From: Lacihabitans sp. LS3-19
GTDB taxonomy: Bacteria; Bacteroidota; Bacteroidia; Cytophagales; Spirosomataceae
Direction of reading: 5' to 3'
Assembly (NCBI RefSeq): GCF_024343575.1
Contig: NZ_RJUA01000007.1
Location: 62,250-126,249, forward strand
DNA: 64,000 nt
The translations under genes were made by a program, and so were the position numbers. Below are positions 46,190 through 55,334 of the stretch, piece by piece; positions within the stretch are counted from its first letter, which is position 1; each line of letters opens with the position of its first letter. The notes below the pieces were generated by a model, which was not told the DNA's origin, did not search any database, and saw nothing but the letters and a program-made list of their open reading frames with translations.

Positions 46190-47473
46190 TCAAAATCTAT
46201 ATTGTACTCTACAAGTAAATAAATTGTCTTTCAAATCCGACGTGTATTCCTTCTTTTGGGTAGTTTCATTTTTAGGCATTTCGTAATAAAACACGAATTT
46301 TAGATTTTCATTTGCATATCTAATATAACCTAAACCTAGCGTATTGAATTTTATTTCCGCTAATGAAACTTTGTCAGTTATTTCATCTCCAGATAGCATT
46401 TTGTTGGGGTCATACCAATCATATTTAGCTACAAACTGGTTTTTAGGGTTTATAAAATTTTGTAAAAAATAAAAGTAAGCACCGTCAAATTTTCGAATAT
46501 AAAAAGGAGTTGGTATACCGTTCAAGTTTGGTAAAGTGGCAGGCGTTTCTGTGGTATTTTCCGATGAAGATTGTCTTCCAACGATATACTCAGCCCTTAT
46601 CTCGGTGAACATTTTGTTTCTATTTGGAATCTTGAGCTGAAAGTCTGCTCCACGATATTGTCTTGGAGCAACTTTGATAGCTGAACCTAATTCAAATTCT
46701 TTATTGGAGCTAACCTGATATGCTTGTTGACTCCTATTAGAAAACCCACCAAAAAGTCCAGAAATACTACCCGAAAGAATTAAATTATTGCCAATTTTCG
46801 TGCTTTTTAAAGAAAGCCTAGAAATCAAATCTTTGTGACTATCGATATCAGTCGTTGCAGTAAGCCCAGTTCCATTAAAAACCCCAAAATCAAATTTTAC
46901 ATGATTTCTCCAATCGGTAGTTCCCTTTGGCTCAAAACTAACCATTGCTCCCAAATCTCGTTCTGTTTTCATTAGAATTTGTGACATTCTACCCCTTTCT
47001 AGAGATTCTCTATCTGATGAACCAAGGTTGATTTCATAGCCCATAGGTCTTGCAAACATACCAGTAGTTAGGGAAAAATAATTCAACTTGTTTTCATATA
47101 CCCTACCCCAAAAGTCTCTAATAAAAAAACCACGTTCTGTCCCGTCAAATTGAAAAACTAAATTAACTTTGGGCATGTTGTCTTTTGTATATCTGGCGAA
47201 ATCTATTCTCAATCGTCCTCTTCTCAACATGAAACGATTATTGATATTTGTTGGAAAATTGCCTCCGTTGAAACTTTTAATCCCAGGCGTTTGAGCTATT
47301 TGAAACTGAGGCTGCATATAACCCGAAAAACCAACATATTCTATTTTTTTAAGTTTAGAAAATAGCATTTTCATGTTAGTTGTGTCAGCAGTCATAAGGG
47401 CTCCTTTTTCCTGTGAAAATACCTCAAAAGAACAGCATGCGATTAAAAGCATCCCTAGTAGATTTTTTTTCAT
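46190..47473 (-). CDS. Phosphate-selective-porin-like outer membrane protein (OprO/P family)
   Basis: A 427-residue beta-barrel protein with a signal peptide (MKKNLLGMLLIACCSFEVFS). GYMQPQFQIAQTPG and LRRGRLRIDFARY are typical of the family, and the protein ends in FTCRVQYRF with the terminal Phe recognised by the BAM machinery. OprO/P porins take up phosphate or polyphosphate; in Bacteroidota the substrate is often uncertain. It stands alone here. Confidence 0.85.
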   Translation of the reverse strand: MKKNLLGMLLIACCSFEVFSQEKGALMTADTTNMKMLFSKLKKIEYVGFSGYMQPQFQIAQTPGIKSFNGGNFPTNINNRFMLRRGRLRIDFARYTKDNMPKVNLVFQFDGTERGFFIRDFWGRVYENKLNYFSLTTGMFARPMGYEINLGSSDRESLERGRMSQILMKTERDLGAMVSFEPKGTTDWRNHVKFDFGVFNGTGLTATTDIDSHKDLISRLSLKSTKIGNNLILSGSISGLFGGFSNRSQQAYQVSSNKEFELGSAIKVAPRQYRGADFQLKIPNRNKMFTEIRAEYIVGRQSSSENTTETPATLPNLNGIPTPFYIRKFDGAYFYFLQNFINPKNQFVAKYDWYDPNKMLSGDEITDKVSLAEIKFNTLGLGYIRYANENLKFVFYYEMPKNETTQKKEYTSDLKDNLFTCRVQYRF

Positions 47474-47575
47474 TTAATTTCATATTGGTAAAATACAATA
47501 CAAAATTATGCAATTAGATTTTGAAATAAATGTGAATTATTCCAAAAACTGAAATTAAAACCAATGATAATTTTT

Positions 47576-48238
47576 TTAAATTTTCATTCTTGGCTCATTA
47601 TTTATCACAAATACGTCTTCTATTTCACGAGGTTCGGCTTTTAAAACATTTGTCAAAACCAACAATATCAAGGTTCTACTAGCCACTTTTTTATTAATTT
47701 CCGCAATTTCCGCAAATTTAGAAACCGTGATTTTTTCGTTTAAATCCAAATATTTTAGAAGCTTATTTTCTTTTTCGCCGTAAGCAAATTTGTAACCTTT
47801 GGGTTTGTTTTGACCTTTCAAAATTTCCCTAACTTCCTTGCTAGCTTGTATCGACTTATCAGCATTTCTTACATAAACTTTTCGTTCTTCGGCTATTCCT
47901 GTCAAGTCAAGATAGTGTGGTTTTATATTACTTTCAAGAATCTTATATATTAGTACTTCTTTCTCATTTTCTAGCCTGATCCGTTCCAAATTATATGCAA
48001 TCGGTGGGAAAATGTACTTTTCGATGTTTTTTGTTATGATATACTCATCTTCGTCAGCATATTTTAATCCAATAAGTTCTTTGTTGTCAGCTACACCTAA
48101 AATCAGTAGTCCACCATCAGAATTAGCAAAAGCCACTATCTCTTTCATGATTTTGTCAGGGTGATTGCTCTTCAACTTAAATTCAAGTTGCTGGCCTTCA
48201 CCTTGCCTTACCAAAAGTTTGAGCGTTTTTAAATCCAT
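47576..48238 (-). CDS. AlbA_2 (Schlafen-like) DNA-binding/ATP-binding domain protein
   Basis: A 220-residue protein. Residues about 10-130 form an AlbA_2 domain: GEGQQLEFKLK, EIVAFANSDGGLLILGVADN and RKVYVRNADKSIQAS. A winged helix about 150-210 follows. AlbA_2 proteins are described as ATP-binding transcription regulators, and the Schlafen core shares the fold. No target is evident; it is the only gene of its transcript. Confidence 0.82.
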   Translation of the reverse strand: MDLKTLKLLVRQGEGQQLEFKLKSNHPDKIMKEIVAFANSDGGLLILGVADNKELIGLKYADEDEYIITKNIEKYIFPPIAYNLERIRLENEKEVLIYKILESNIKPHYLDLTGIAEERKVYVRNADKSIQASKEVREILKGQNKPKGYKFAYGEKENKLLKYLDLNEKITVSKFAEIAEINKKVASRTLILLVLTNVLKAEPREIEDVFVINNEPRMKI

Positions 48239-48297
48239 AGGTCATTCTTACTTGAAATTTAGATCAAGTATCTTCAAATATAATTGATAATTGGCAC

Positions 48298-48326
48298 AAA
48301 AAAAACACCCCAATTAGAGGTGTTTT
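48298..48326 (-). terminator. Terminator after the DUF2795 gene
   Basis: AAAACACC (48302-48309) pairs with GGTGTTTT (48319-48326). Leftward it is followed by a run of T residues. It lies 25 bp past the DUF2795 stop codon. Confidence 0.75.
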
Positions 48327-48350
48327 AATTTATTAAATCAGAGAATACAA

Positions 48351-48572
48351 TTAATATTCGTCTTCATTAAAGAAGAAGTCTTCCTTGGTAGGATAATCAG
48401 GCCAAATCTCCTCAATATTTTCATAAGGTTGACCATCATCTTCCAACTCCGACAAATTCTCAATTACTTCATTTGGTGCTCCTGACCTTATAGAAAAATC
48501 TATCAATTCGTCTTTAGTTGCTGGCCATGGGGCGTCTTCCAAATAAGAAACTAGTTCTAGTGTCCAGTACAT
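48351..48572 (-). CDS. Short acidic DUF2795-family protein
   Basis: Starting at the ATG at 48572 gives MYWTLELVSYLEDAPWPATK, the N-terminus I recall for this highly conserved Bacteroidota family; the frame remains open upstream but the extra 35 residues look non-coding. The 73-residue protein is acidic and ends in PDYPTKEDFFFNEDEY. Function is unknown. It is strongly conserved, likely cytoplasmic, and has its own terminator. Confidence 0.88.
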   Translation of the reverse strand: MYWTLELVSYLEDAPWPATKDELIDFSIRSGAPNEVIENLSELEDDGQPYENIEEIWPDYPTKEDFFFNEDEY

Positions 48573-48733
48573 ATTCCCACTCGTTTTAGTTAAAAAAATC
48601 CTTAAATTTGGCTGCAAAAGTAAAAAAAACTTTGACACTAAAACGCAATTAGTATAAAAAATTGTCATAAATTCCAATAAAAAAACATCTTTAACCTTAT
48701 TTGCCTTATTTTCAGATATTTAATTTTTCAAAA

Positions 48734-49498
48734 ATGCTAAAAAAATCACCAAGAAAAGTATTAGAAATTTGCTGTTTCAGTCTAAAATCCTCAAAAACTG
48801 CCCATGAAGGTGGAGCAGATAGAATAGAGCTTTGTGGTAGTTTGCCAGAAGGGGGTACTACTCCATCAGCAGGCCTTCTCTCCTCTGTTTTAAGCGAAGT
48901 TTCAATACCTGTCTATACGATGATTCGGCCTAGAGGTGGTGACTTTTATTTCAATGAGGAAGAAATGCAGGTCATGCTAACTGATATTAAAATTCTAAAA
49001 GAAATAAAACCAGCGGGATTTGTAATAGGAGCTTTGGATAAAACCGGAAATATAGATTTAGAAAAAACAAGTAGACTTTTAGATGCCATCGGAGACTTTC
49101 CGGTCACCTTTCATAGAGCGATAGATATGTGTAAAAACCCGCTTATGGCTATTGAGCAGCTCATCAGTTTGGGTATAGAGAACATCTTAACATCAGGCCA
49201 GTATCCAACAGCTCTTGAAGGTTTAGGAAACTTAAGAGATTTCAAAGCCACTGCCGCAAACCGAATAAATATAATGGCTGGAAGTGGAGTCAATCCAAGC
49301 AATATCCTAAAAATATCTGAAGCAGGAGTGGATGCTTTTCATTTTTCTGCTAAAAAAAGTATTCCAAGCCAAATGCTCTACAGAAACGAAAAAATACAAA
49401 TGGGAGATAAAAATGCGGACGAATATGCCACTTACGAAGCTGACTTGAACTTAATAAAACAAGGAACAGAGCTTATTGAAATACTAAATAAAGGGTAA
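48734..49498 (+). CDS. cutC: CutC-family copper homeostasis protein
   Basis: A 254-residue TIM-barrel protein. The ATG at 48734 starts MLKKSPRKVLEICCFSLKSS; 11 more upstream codons are open but non-family. EGGADRIELCGSLPEGGTTPS and TFHRAIDMCKNP are the family motifs, and NIMAGSGVNPSNI is near the end. CutC has been linked to copper tolerance, but its enzymatic role is uncertain. It converges on porT, overlapping by 26 bp. Confidence 0.9.
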   Translation: MLKKSPRKVLEICCFSLKSSKTAHEGGADRIELCGSLPEGGTTPSAGLLSSVLSEVSIPVYTMIRPRGGDFYFNEEEMQVMLTDIKILKEIKPAGFVIGALDKTGNIDLEKTSRLLDAIGDFPVTFHRAIDMCKNPLMAIEQLISLGIENILTSGQYPTALEGLGNLRDFKATAANRINIMAGSGVNPSNILKISEAGVDAFHFSAKKSIPSQMLYRNEKIQMGDKNADEYATYEADLNLIKQGTELIEILNKG

Positions 49499-50186
49499 CT
49501 GAATGTGTTTTTAGTTTATCGACATAACTTAAAAAACTCGATCTGTTGTTTCCTGGACTTACCATGTTTTTTATGCCATGCGAGAAATGAAGTTCTGGTG
49601 TAATCTTAAAATATTCTCTGAACAATTCCAGACCCATGCCATATTCGATAGAAAAGTCACTGGTCTTTGTAGAAAAATTATTGACTTTACTTACGCCATC
49701 TCTCTTGCTTACTATATTAGTTTCAAAACCGTATTTTGCACCAGCGAAAATAAACATTCGCGAATTATTCCTCCTTTCGGATTTATATTTAATCTGAAGC
49801 GGTATCTCAAACCAAGCTTTATCTTCTTGATTATGAGCTATTGAATCATTTTCAAGTAATTTTCGAGAATAAATGGCTACCGAAAGTGGAGAAAACCTAA
49901 AATCAAAATAATCATTTATGTAGACATTTACCAATCCTCCTGCTTTTATGGCCGTAGATGATGGAGAACTTATAGCATAAACTTTTTGGCCATTTACATC
50001 TGCCAAATACGATTTGTTGAATTTTACAATGTAATTGGTATTTGCCATGCCAAGAAAATATCCAAAATGGACTTTTTTATTGTCATAATCAGGCTGAAAC
50101 TTTGTGTGTATTTGTCCAATCACTTGAGCAGATAAACATACAAAACTCACTACAAATACTATTTTTTTCCTAAATAGATTGAACAT
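49473..50186 (-). CDS. porT: PorT-like type IX secretion outer membrane protein
   Basis: A 237-residue outer-membrane beta-barrel protein with a signal peptide ([20 protein letters not shown]). Beta-strand motifs such as VHFGYFLGMANTNYIVKF and FDFRFSPLSVAIYSRK fit PorT, required for the type IX secretion system in Bacteroidota. It ends HSVTLYLVFQ. The neighbouring ubiE gene upstream overlaps it by 28 bp, a pairing I recall from many Bacteroidota, which supports the call. No other por/gld genes are in the window. Confidence 0.83.
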   Translation of the reverse strand: MFNLFRKKIVFVVSFVCLSAQVIGQIHTKFQPDYDNKKVHFGYFLGMANTNYIVKFNKSYLADVNGQKVYAISSPSSTAIKAGGLVNVYINDYFDFRFSPLSVAIYSRKLLENDSIAHNQEDKAWFEIPLQIKYKSERRNNSRMFIFAGAKYGFETNIVSKRDGVSKVNNFSTKTSDFSIEYGMGLELFREYFKITPELHFSHGIKNMVSPGNNRSSFLSYVDKLKTHSVTLYLVFQ

Positions 50187-50884
50187 ATACCAAAAGTAAG
50201 GGTTTTTACTGAGGTTTCTTTAAAACCAGCTTGTTCGAAAACATCCAAAAAGGCTTTACCGTCTGGAAAGGCTTTAACAGACTCAGGCAAATAAGTATAT
50301 GCTGAGCTGTCTTTAGACACCAATTTGCCAATAATAGGTAAAATCTTAGTAGAGTAAAACCAATAGAATTGTTTAAATGGGAAACTTGATGGTTTCGAAA
50401 ATTCGACCACTAGACATGTTCCGCCAGGTTTTAACACCCTGCACATATCCGTAAGGCCCTTGAGCAAATTCTCGAAGTTACGTACACCGAATGAAACGAT
50501 AACCGTGTCGAAAGTATTGTTTTCAAACAACAATTTCTCCGAATCACCCATTTGGAGTTCGATTTTATCAGTTAAACCAAGGTTTTTGATTTTTTCTTTA
50601 CCGACTTTCAACATACCCTCTGATATGTCTACACCAATTATCTTATCAGTCTTTAAGATTTTATTGGCTTCTATTGCCAAATCTCCAGTGCCTGTAGCTA
50701 TGTCAAGTACAAGATTATTGGGTCTGTCTTTTATCATTCCCAGAGCTTTTTTTCTCCAGTATATATCTACGCCTCCGCTTAGCAACCTATTCAAGAAATC
50801 ATATTTGCCAGAAATACTGTCAAACATTTCCGCTACCTGCTCTTTTTTACTATCGCTACTATCTTTGTAAGGTACTACGCTCAT
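50159..50884 (-). CDS. ubiE: Demethylmenaquinone methyltransferase
   Basis: UbiE/MenG catalyses the last methylation of menaquinone (or ubiquinone) biosynthesis. The 241-residue protein contains [20 protein letters not shown], the SAM-binding loop [35 protein letters not shown] and [11 protein letters not shown]. In this phylum the product is menaquinone. It overlaps pyrD by 4 bp and porT by 28 bp, making a compact operon. Confidence 0.93.
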   Translation of the reverse strand: MSVVPYKDSSDSKKEQVAEMFDSISGKYDFLNRLLSGGVDIYWRKKALGMIKDRPNNLVLDIATGTGDLAIEANKILKTDKIIGVDISEGMLKVGKEKIKNLGLTDKIELQMGDSEKLLFENNTFDTVIVSFGVRNFENLLKGLTDMCRVLKPGGTCLVVEFSKPSSFPFKQFYWFYSTKILPIIGKLVSKDSSAYTYLPESVKAFPDGKAFLDVFEQAGFKETSVKTLTFGICSIYLGKK

Positions 50885-51903
50885 TTTTTTAGTTTGTTAT
50901 TTATGTTTTTGGCAATTGCTGGTCCTTCATATACAAATCCCGAATATACTTGAATCAGACTGGCACCAGCTTCTAATTTCTCCTTGGCATCTTCCGCCGT
51001 ATATATTCCTCCTGCTCCTATTATTCCGAATTTACCTTGACTTTTTTCACTTAAATACCGAATGACTTCGGTCGACCGATTCCGTAAAGGTTTACCTGAA
51101 AGGCCTCCTGCTCCAATTTCTTGCACTTTCTGAGCCGGTGTTTTTAAACCCTCTCTAGACAAAGTGGTATTTGTGGCAATCACCCCCGAAATCTTGGTTT
51201 CAGTTACTATTTCTACAATATCATCCAGCTGCGAATTTGTCAAGTCTGGAGCTATCTTTAGTAAAACGGGCTTTTGATGCTTTTGGTTTTCGATTTGTAA
51301 AGCACTCAATATTTTTTTCAATGGCTCTTTCTCTTGCAAATCCCTTAAACCTGGCGTATTGGGTGAAGAAACATTTACCACAAAATAGTCAACATAATCT
51401 ACCAAACCTTTAAACGCTATCAAATAATCACTCAAAGCGTCTTCATTTTCGGTCAACTTGTTTTTGCCAATGTTACCACCGACTATTATTTCTGAATTTC
51501 TTTTTTTTAGATTTTCAACCACTTCTTTTACGCCACCGTTGTTAAATCCCATTCTGTTTATCAAGGCTTCGTCAGGTTTCAATCTAAAAAGCCTTGGTTT
51601 CGGATTACCCTCTTGAGACTTGGGAGTTACGGTGCCTATCTCTATAAACCCAAACCCTAAAACATCCAACTCGTCAATCCATCGTGCATTTTTATCAAAT
51701 CCAGCAGCTAAACCAACGGGGTTTTTAAAATCTAAACCAAGAAAATTGCGATGCAGACTTTGACTTTTTACTTCAAAAGTATTCCTCAAAATAGCTTTGA
51801 AGCCAGGAATTTTACAAACAAAAGTCAAAGCTCCCATGGCGAAGTAGTGAATACGCTCTGGGTCAAACTGAGAAAGGACTGGAAAAACTATTTTTTTATA
51901 CAA
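50881..51903 (-). CDS. pyrD: Class 2 dihydroorotate dehydrogenase, TTG start
   Basis: PyrD oxidises dihydroorotate to orotate in pyrimidine synthesis, passing electrons to the quinone pool from the membrane. The N-terminus [20 protein letters not shown] is the class 2 membrane-docking helix. The FMN barrel has [42 protein letters not shown] with the catalytic Ser, and [11 protein letters not shown]. There is no upstream in-frame ATG. TTG at 51903 gives the family-like M-Y-K start; TTG at 51909 is also possible. Because menaquinone takes its electrons, the pairing with ubiE makes sense. About 340 residues is normal. Confidence 0.9.
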   Translation of the reverse strand: MYKKIVFPVLSQFDPERIHYFAMGALTFVCKIPGFKAILRNTFEVKSQSLHRNFLGLDFKNPVGLAAGFDKNARWIDELDVLGFGFIEIGTVTPKSQEGNPKPRLFRLKPDEALINRMGFNNGGVKEVVENLKKRNSEIIVGGNIGKNKLTENEDALSDYLIAFKGLVDYVDYFVVNVSSPNTPGLRDLQEKEPLKKILSALQIENQKHQKPVLLKIAPDLTNSQLDDIVEIVTETKISGVIATNTTLSREGLKTPAQKVQEIGAGGLSGKPLRNRSTEVIRYLSEKSQGKFGIIGAGGIYTAEDAKEKLEAGASLIQVYSGFVYEGPAIAKNINNKLKK

Positions 51904-51909
51904 AGACAA

Positions 51910-52214
51910 ATAAAAACCGGTTTATATCACAAAATTAATTCTAAAACATTGGAATGGCAAATAAGGGAATTGTGGAAAAAAAATTACCTTATTTGTTTTT
52001 GATAAGTTAAATTATATCTTGAAAAAATACCATTTTAATAAATTTAATTTTTATTTCCAAATAAATAAACAAAGCCATTCATAGCTGAAAATAAACTACT
52101 TATATTTTTATGATTTTGAAATATCAAAATATTTAGATTTTTGCCTAGAAGTTGCAAATAAAAAAAATTATAAAAACTTTGAACCTTTTGAAAGTTTCCT
52201 AAGTTTTTACCGAT
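51910..52214. other. Intergenic region between pyrD and the third TetR gene
   Basis: An AT-rich, roughly 305-bp gap between divergent genes. I see no further gene. It must contain both promoters. The only structure noted is the imperfect inverted repeat at 52174-52197. Confidence 0.5.
52174..52197. promoter_or_regulatory. Imperfect inverted repeat before the third TetR gene
   Basis: AAACTTTGAA (52174-52183) and TTGAAAGTTT (52188-52197) are reverse complements apart from one mismatch, with a 4-nt spacer. It ends 17 bp upstream of the TetR ATG and could be its operator. Support is symmetry and position only. Confidence 0.4.
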
Positions 52215-52811
52215 ATGCAACAAAGAATAATCGAAAAGGCGGAGTCTATGTTTTTTCGTTTCGGAATCCGAAGCGTCACCATGGACGAGATTGCCAAAGA
52301 ACTCGGTATTTCGAAAAAAACAATTTACCATTATTTCGCCGACAAGGACGATTTGGTAGAAAAAGTGACGGAACATTCACTTTCAAATCAAATTTGTAAA
52401 ACCAATGAGATTTATGACATATCAAAGAATCCGATTGAGGAAATGATGTACTCTACCAAAATGATGCGTGAAATGCTCGAGAACGTAAACGGAGTTTTGT
52501 TCTTTGATATGCAAAAATACCACCCCTCTTCTTGGGCAAAATATGTGGAGTTTAAAAACGGTTTTTTAGATATCGTAAAACGGAATTTAGTAAATGGTAT
52601 TCAAGAAAAACTTTACAGAGCAGATATCAATGTAGATATTTTGGCAAAATTAAGAGTAGAATTAGTCGATTTAGCTTTCAATATGGATCTTTTTCCGCCT
52701 AAAGTGTATAATCTATTGAATGTACAACTCGAAAGTATAGACCATTTTATACGAGGCATAGTAACACCACAAGGACTTGAATTATATGAAAAAACACGTT
52801 TAGCAATTTAA
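52215..52811 (+). CDS. TetR-family regulator of an RND efflux operon
   Basis: A 198-residue regulator. Its helix-turn-helix is seen in FRFGIRSVTMDEIAKELGIS and KKTIYHYFADKDDLVEKVT. The remaining helical region is the ligand domain. It is 6 bp upstream of the TolC gene and heads the TetR-TolC-adaptor-RND operon. It probably represses this operon. Confidence 0.92.
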   Translation: MQQRIIEKAESMFFRFGIRSVTMDEIAKELGISKKTIYHYFADKDDLVEKVTEHSLSNQICKTNEIYDISKNPIEEMMYSTKMMREMLENVNGVLFFDMQKYHPSSWAKYVEFKNGFLDIVKRNLVNGIQEKLYRADINVDILAKLRVELVDLAFNMDLFPPKVYNLLNVQLESIDHFIRGIVTPQGLELYEKTRLAI

Positions 52812-52817
52812 TTTTTT

Positions 52818-54158
52818 ATGAAACAAACAAAGCTATTATTTACGCTTATGGCGATATTGGTTTTTGGAGCAAAAACCATCGCACAAACTAGCTTCACAAT
52901 AGATGAAGCAGTAGACTATGCCTTGAAAAACCACAATACCATCAAAAATGCACAAGTGGGAATTCAAGATGCAGAACTACAAATAAAGGAGATAAAGTAC
53001 GCTGGGATGCCTCAAATCAATGGGCAGTTTAGCTATACTTACAATGCCATTGTACCTACGCAGTTGATTGCGGCAAAAACTTTTAATCCTCAGGCGGCAG
53101 AAGGTGAGGTTGCCAAAGTAAAATTTGGTGTGCCATGGGGCGGTCAAGCTGGGATTGGACTAAATCAGTTGATATTTGATGCCACATGGTTAGTTGGACT
53201 AAGGGCAGCAGATACTTATAGACAAATGGCGAATCAGGATGTTGAAAAATCGAAGTTGACTGTGGTAGAAAATGTTAGAAAGGCTTATTATTCAGTTTTA
53301 GTGGCTGAGCAAAGAGCTATTTTGCTTGACCTTAATTTAGAGAGAATGGATTCGATGATTTTTCAAACGGATCAGTTTTTTAAACAAGGTTTTGCCGAAA
53401 AAATAGACGTAGATAGATTAACAGTACAGAGAAATAATTTTTTGACAGAAAAACAAAAAGTACAAAACTTGATAAGCTTTACTTATCAGCTTTTAAAATT
53501 CCAAATGTCCTATCCAATAAATTCTACTATTAAACTGGAAGAAAAATTGAATGTGGATGATGTGAAAATGTTAAGAGGAATAAGATCTGAGGAAGTAGAC
53601 ATAAAAAACAGAATTGAGTACAACCAACTTGAAACAAATAGAAAACTGACCATGCTAAATATGGAGAGAATCCAAAAAGGTGTGTTTCCTTCTGTTTCTT
53701 TCAGCGGAAGTTTAGGTGCGGGACATAGCAATATTGTCTTTAATCCTTTTCAACGTTGGTTTGGGTCCTCTGCTCTCACATTAGGTGTTAGGATTCCGAT
53801 TTATGACTCAGGTGTAAGAAAAGTCCAAGTAGAACGCCAACGATTAAACATCATAAAGCTTGACAATGGTCTTGAAATCCTGAAAGAGTCAGTAAAGCTT
53901 GAAAACGAACAAGCGATGACAAACCTTAAGAATGGTTTTGAAGCATTAGACGTACAAGTTAGAAACATGGATTTAGCAGCTGAAATATTAAGAGTTTCAA
54001 AAATTAAGTTTCAACAAGGTCTTGGTTCAAGTTTAGAAGTTATAAATGCGGAGTCGGACTTAAAACAAGCACAAAATAATTATTTCAGTGCATTGTATGA
54101 TGTGTTGATTGCAAAAGTAGATATTGATAAAGCTCAAGGTAAATTATTAAAAAACTAA
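52818..54158 (+). CDS. TolC-family outer membrane efflux protein
   Basis: A 446-residue channel with a signal peptide (MKQTKLLFTLMAILVFGAKTIAQ, cleaved near residue 23). The two helical repeats begin FTIDEAVDYALKNHNTIKNA and MEVINAESD-like LEVINAESDLKQAQ. It is 7 bp before the adaptor gene in a complete tripartite efflux operon. Confidence 0.9.
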   Translation: MKQTKLLFTLMAILVFGAKTIAQTSFTIDEAVDYALKNHNTIKNAQVGIQDAELQIKEIKYAGMPQINGQFSYTYNAIVPTQLIAAKTFNPQAAEGEVAKVKFGVPWGGQAGIGLNQLIFDATWLVGLRAADTYRQMANQDVEKSKLTVVENVRKAYYSVLVAEQRAILLDLNLERMDSMIFQTDQFFKQGFAEKIDVDRLTVQRNNFLTEKQKVQNLISFTYQLLKFQMSYPINSTIKLEEKLNVDDVKMLRGIRSEEVDIKNRIEYNQLETNRKLTMLNMERIQKGVFPSVSFSGSLGAGHSNIVFNPFQRWFGSSALTLGVRIPIYDSGVRKVQVERQRLNIIKLDNGLEILKESVKLENEQAMTNLKNGFEALDVQVRNMDLAAEILRVSKIKFQQGLGSSLEVINAESDLKQAQNNYFSALYDVLIAKVDIDKAQGKLLKN

Positions 54159-54165
54159 TCACAAG

Positions 54166-55314
54166 ATGAAAAATTTTACAAAAAGAAAAAGCGGAATATT
54201 GCTAGTATTGGCCCTAATGTTTGTGGCAATGGGTTGTGGCAAAAAAGAGGACAATACCTTGGTAGGAAAGAAAATCCAATTGGCAGAGTTGAAAAAAAAT
54301 GAGGCTGAAATAGCCACAAAAATAAAAACCCTACTGTCAGAAATAGAAAAAATGGAGCCTCTAAAAGTAGAGAAAGTCAAAACAGTAACTGTTTCTACTG
54401 TTACGCCATCTACATTTCAACATTACGTAGAGGCTACTGGAAGAGTTGAAGCGGTAAACAACCAATTCATCAGCCCGCAAACTGGCGGAGCTATTACTAA
54501 TGTGTTTGTGAAAGAAGGAGATTTTGTAAATAAAGGCCAAAAAATCGCAACTATTGACAATTCTATTCTTAGAAATAGCATTCAAGAAGTTTTGATACAA
54601 TTAGAAACGGCAAAGACCATTTACGAAAGACAAAAAAATCTTTGGGATCAAAAAATAGGTACCGAGATACAGTTAATCCAAGCCAAAACATCTGTTGAAT
54701 CTCTCGAAAGAAGAATCACAACGCTAAAGTCGCAAGATGCAATGAACACTGTTGTGTCGCCCATCTCTGGATATGTGGATGAGGTAAGATTAAAAGCAGG
54801 CGAAATGGCCTCGCCAGGTTTGGGAATTTTGAGAATTGTAAACTACAGCAATCTAAAAGTTACGGCAAATGTACCAGATACTTATGCAGGAACTATCAGC
54901 AAAGGAGACGCAGTAGAAATTACATTCCCAGATCTTCAGAAATCTATCAAAGCTCCATTGAGTTTTGTGAGCCAAAGTGTAAACGCTGTTTCAAGAACTT
55001 TTGTGGTAGAATCTCATATACCAAGTTTTGACAAACAACTTAAGCCTAATCTTACAGCAAAATTGATGATCAATGACATCAGTCGTGGTAACGCTATCGT
55101 GATACCAGAAAACTATATCCAAAATACAGAATTAGGTAAATTGGTTTATGTGGCTGTGGAAGAAGGTAAAAACAAAGTAGCAAGAGCGAGAGAAGTAAAA
55201 ACAGGTTTGAGCTACAATGGTGCTGTAGAGATTACCTCAGGCTTACAAGCTGGCGATAGAATCATAACCGAAGGATACCAAGAAGTGGTTGATGGTCAAT
55301 TGATTAATTATTAA
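54166..55314 (+). CDS. RND efflux membrane fusion lipoprotein
   Basis: A 382-residue adaptor with lipobox VAMGC. A short coiled-coil stretch (about 35-65) precedes the lipoyl halves GGAITNVFVKEGDFVNKGQ and VVSPISGYVDEVRLKAGE, with a helical hairpin between. The beta-barrel and membrane-proximal domains finish the protein. The coiled coil right after the lipid anchor is unusual for the family. It is 20 bp before the pump gene. Confidence 0.92.
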   Translation: MKNFTKRKSGILLVLALMFVAMGCGKKEDNTLVGKKIQLAELKKNEAEIATKIKTLLSEIEKMEPLKVEKVKTVTVSTVTPSTFQHYVEATGRVEAVNNQFISPQTGGAITNVFVKEGDFVNKGQKIATIDNSILRNSIQEVLIQLETAKTIYERQKNLWDQKIGTEIQLIQAKTSVESLERRITTLKSQDAMNTVVSPISGYVDEVRLKAGEMASPGLGILRIVNYSNLKVTANVPDTYAGTISKGDAVEITFPDLQKSIKAPLSFVSQSVNAVSRTFVVESHIPSFDKQLKPNLTAKLMINDISRGNAIVIPENYIQNTELGKLVYVAVEEGKNKVARAREVKTGLSYNGAVEITSGLQAGDRIITEGYQEVVDGQLINY

Positions 55315-55334
55315 AAATCAACCGATAGAAAATT

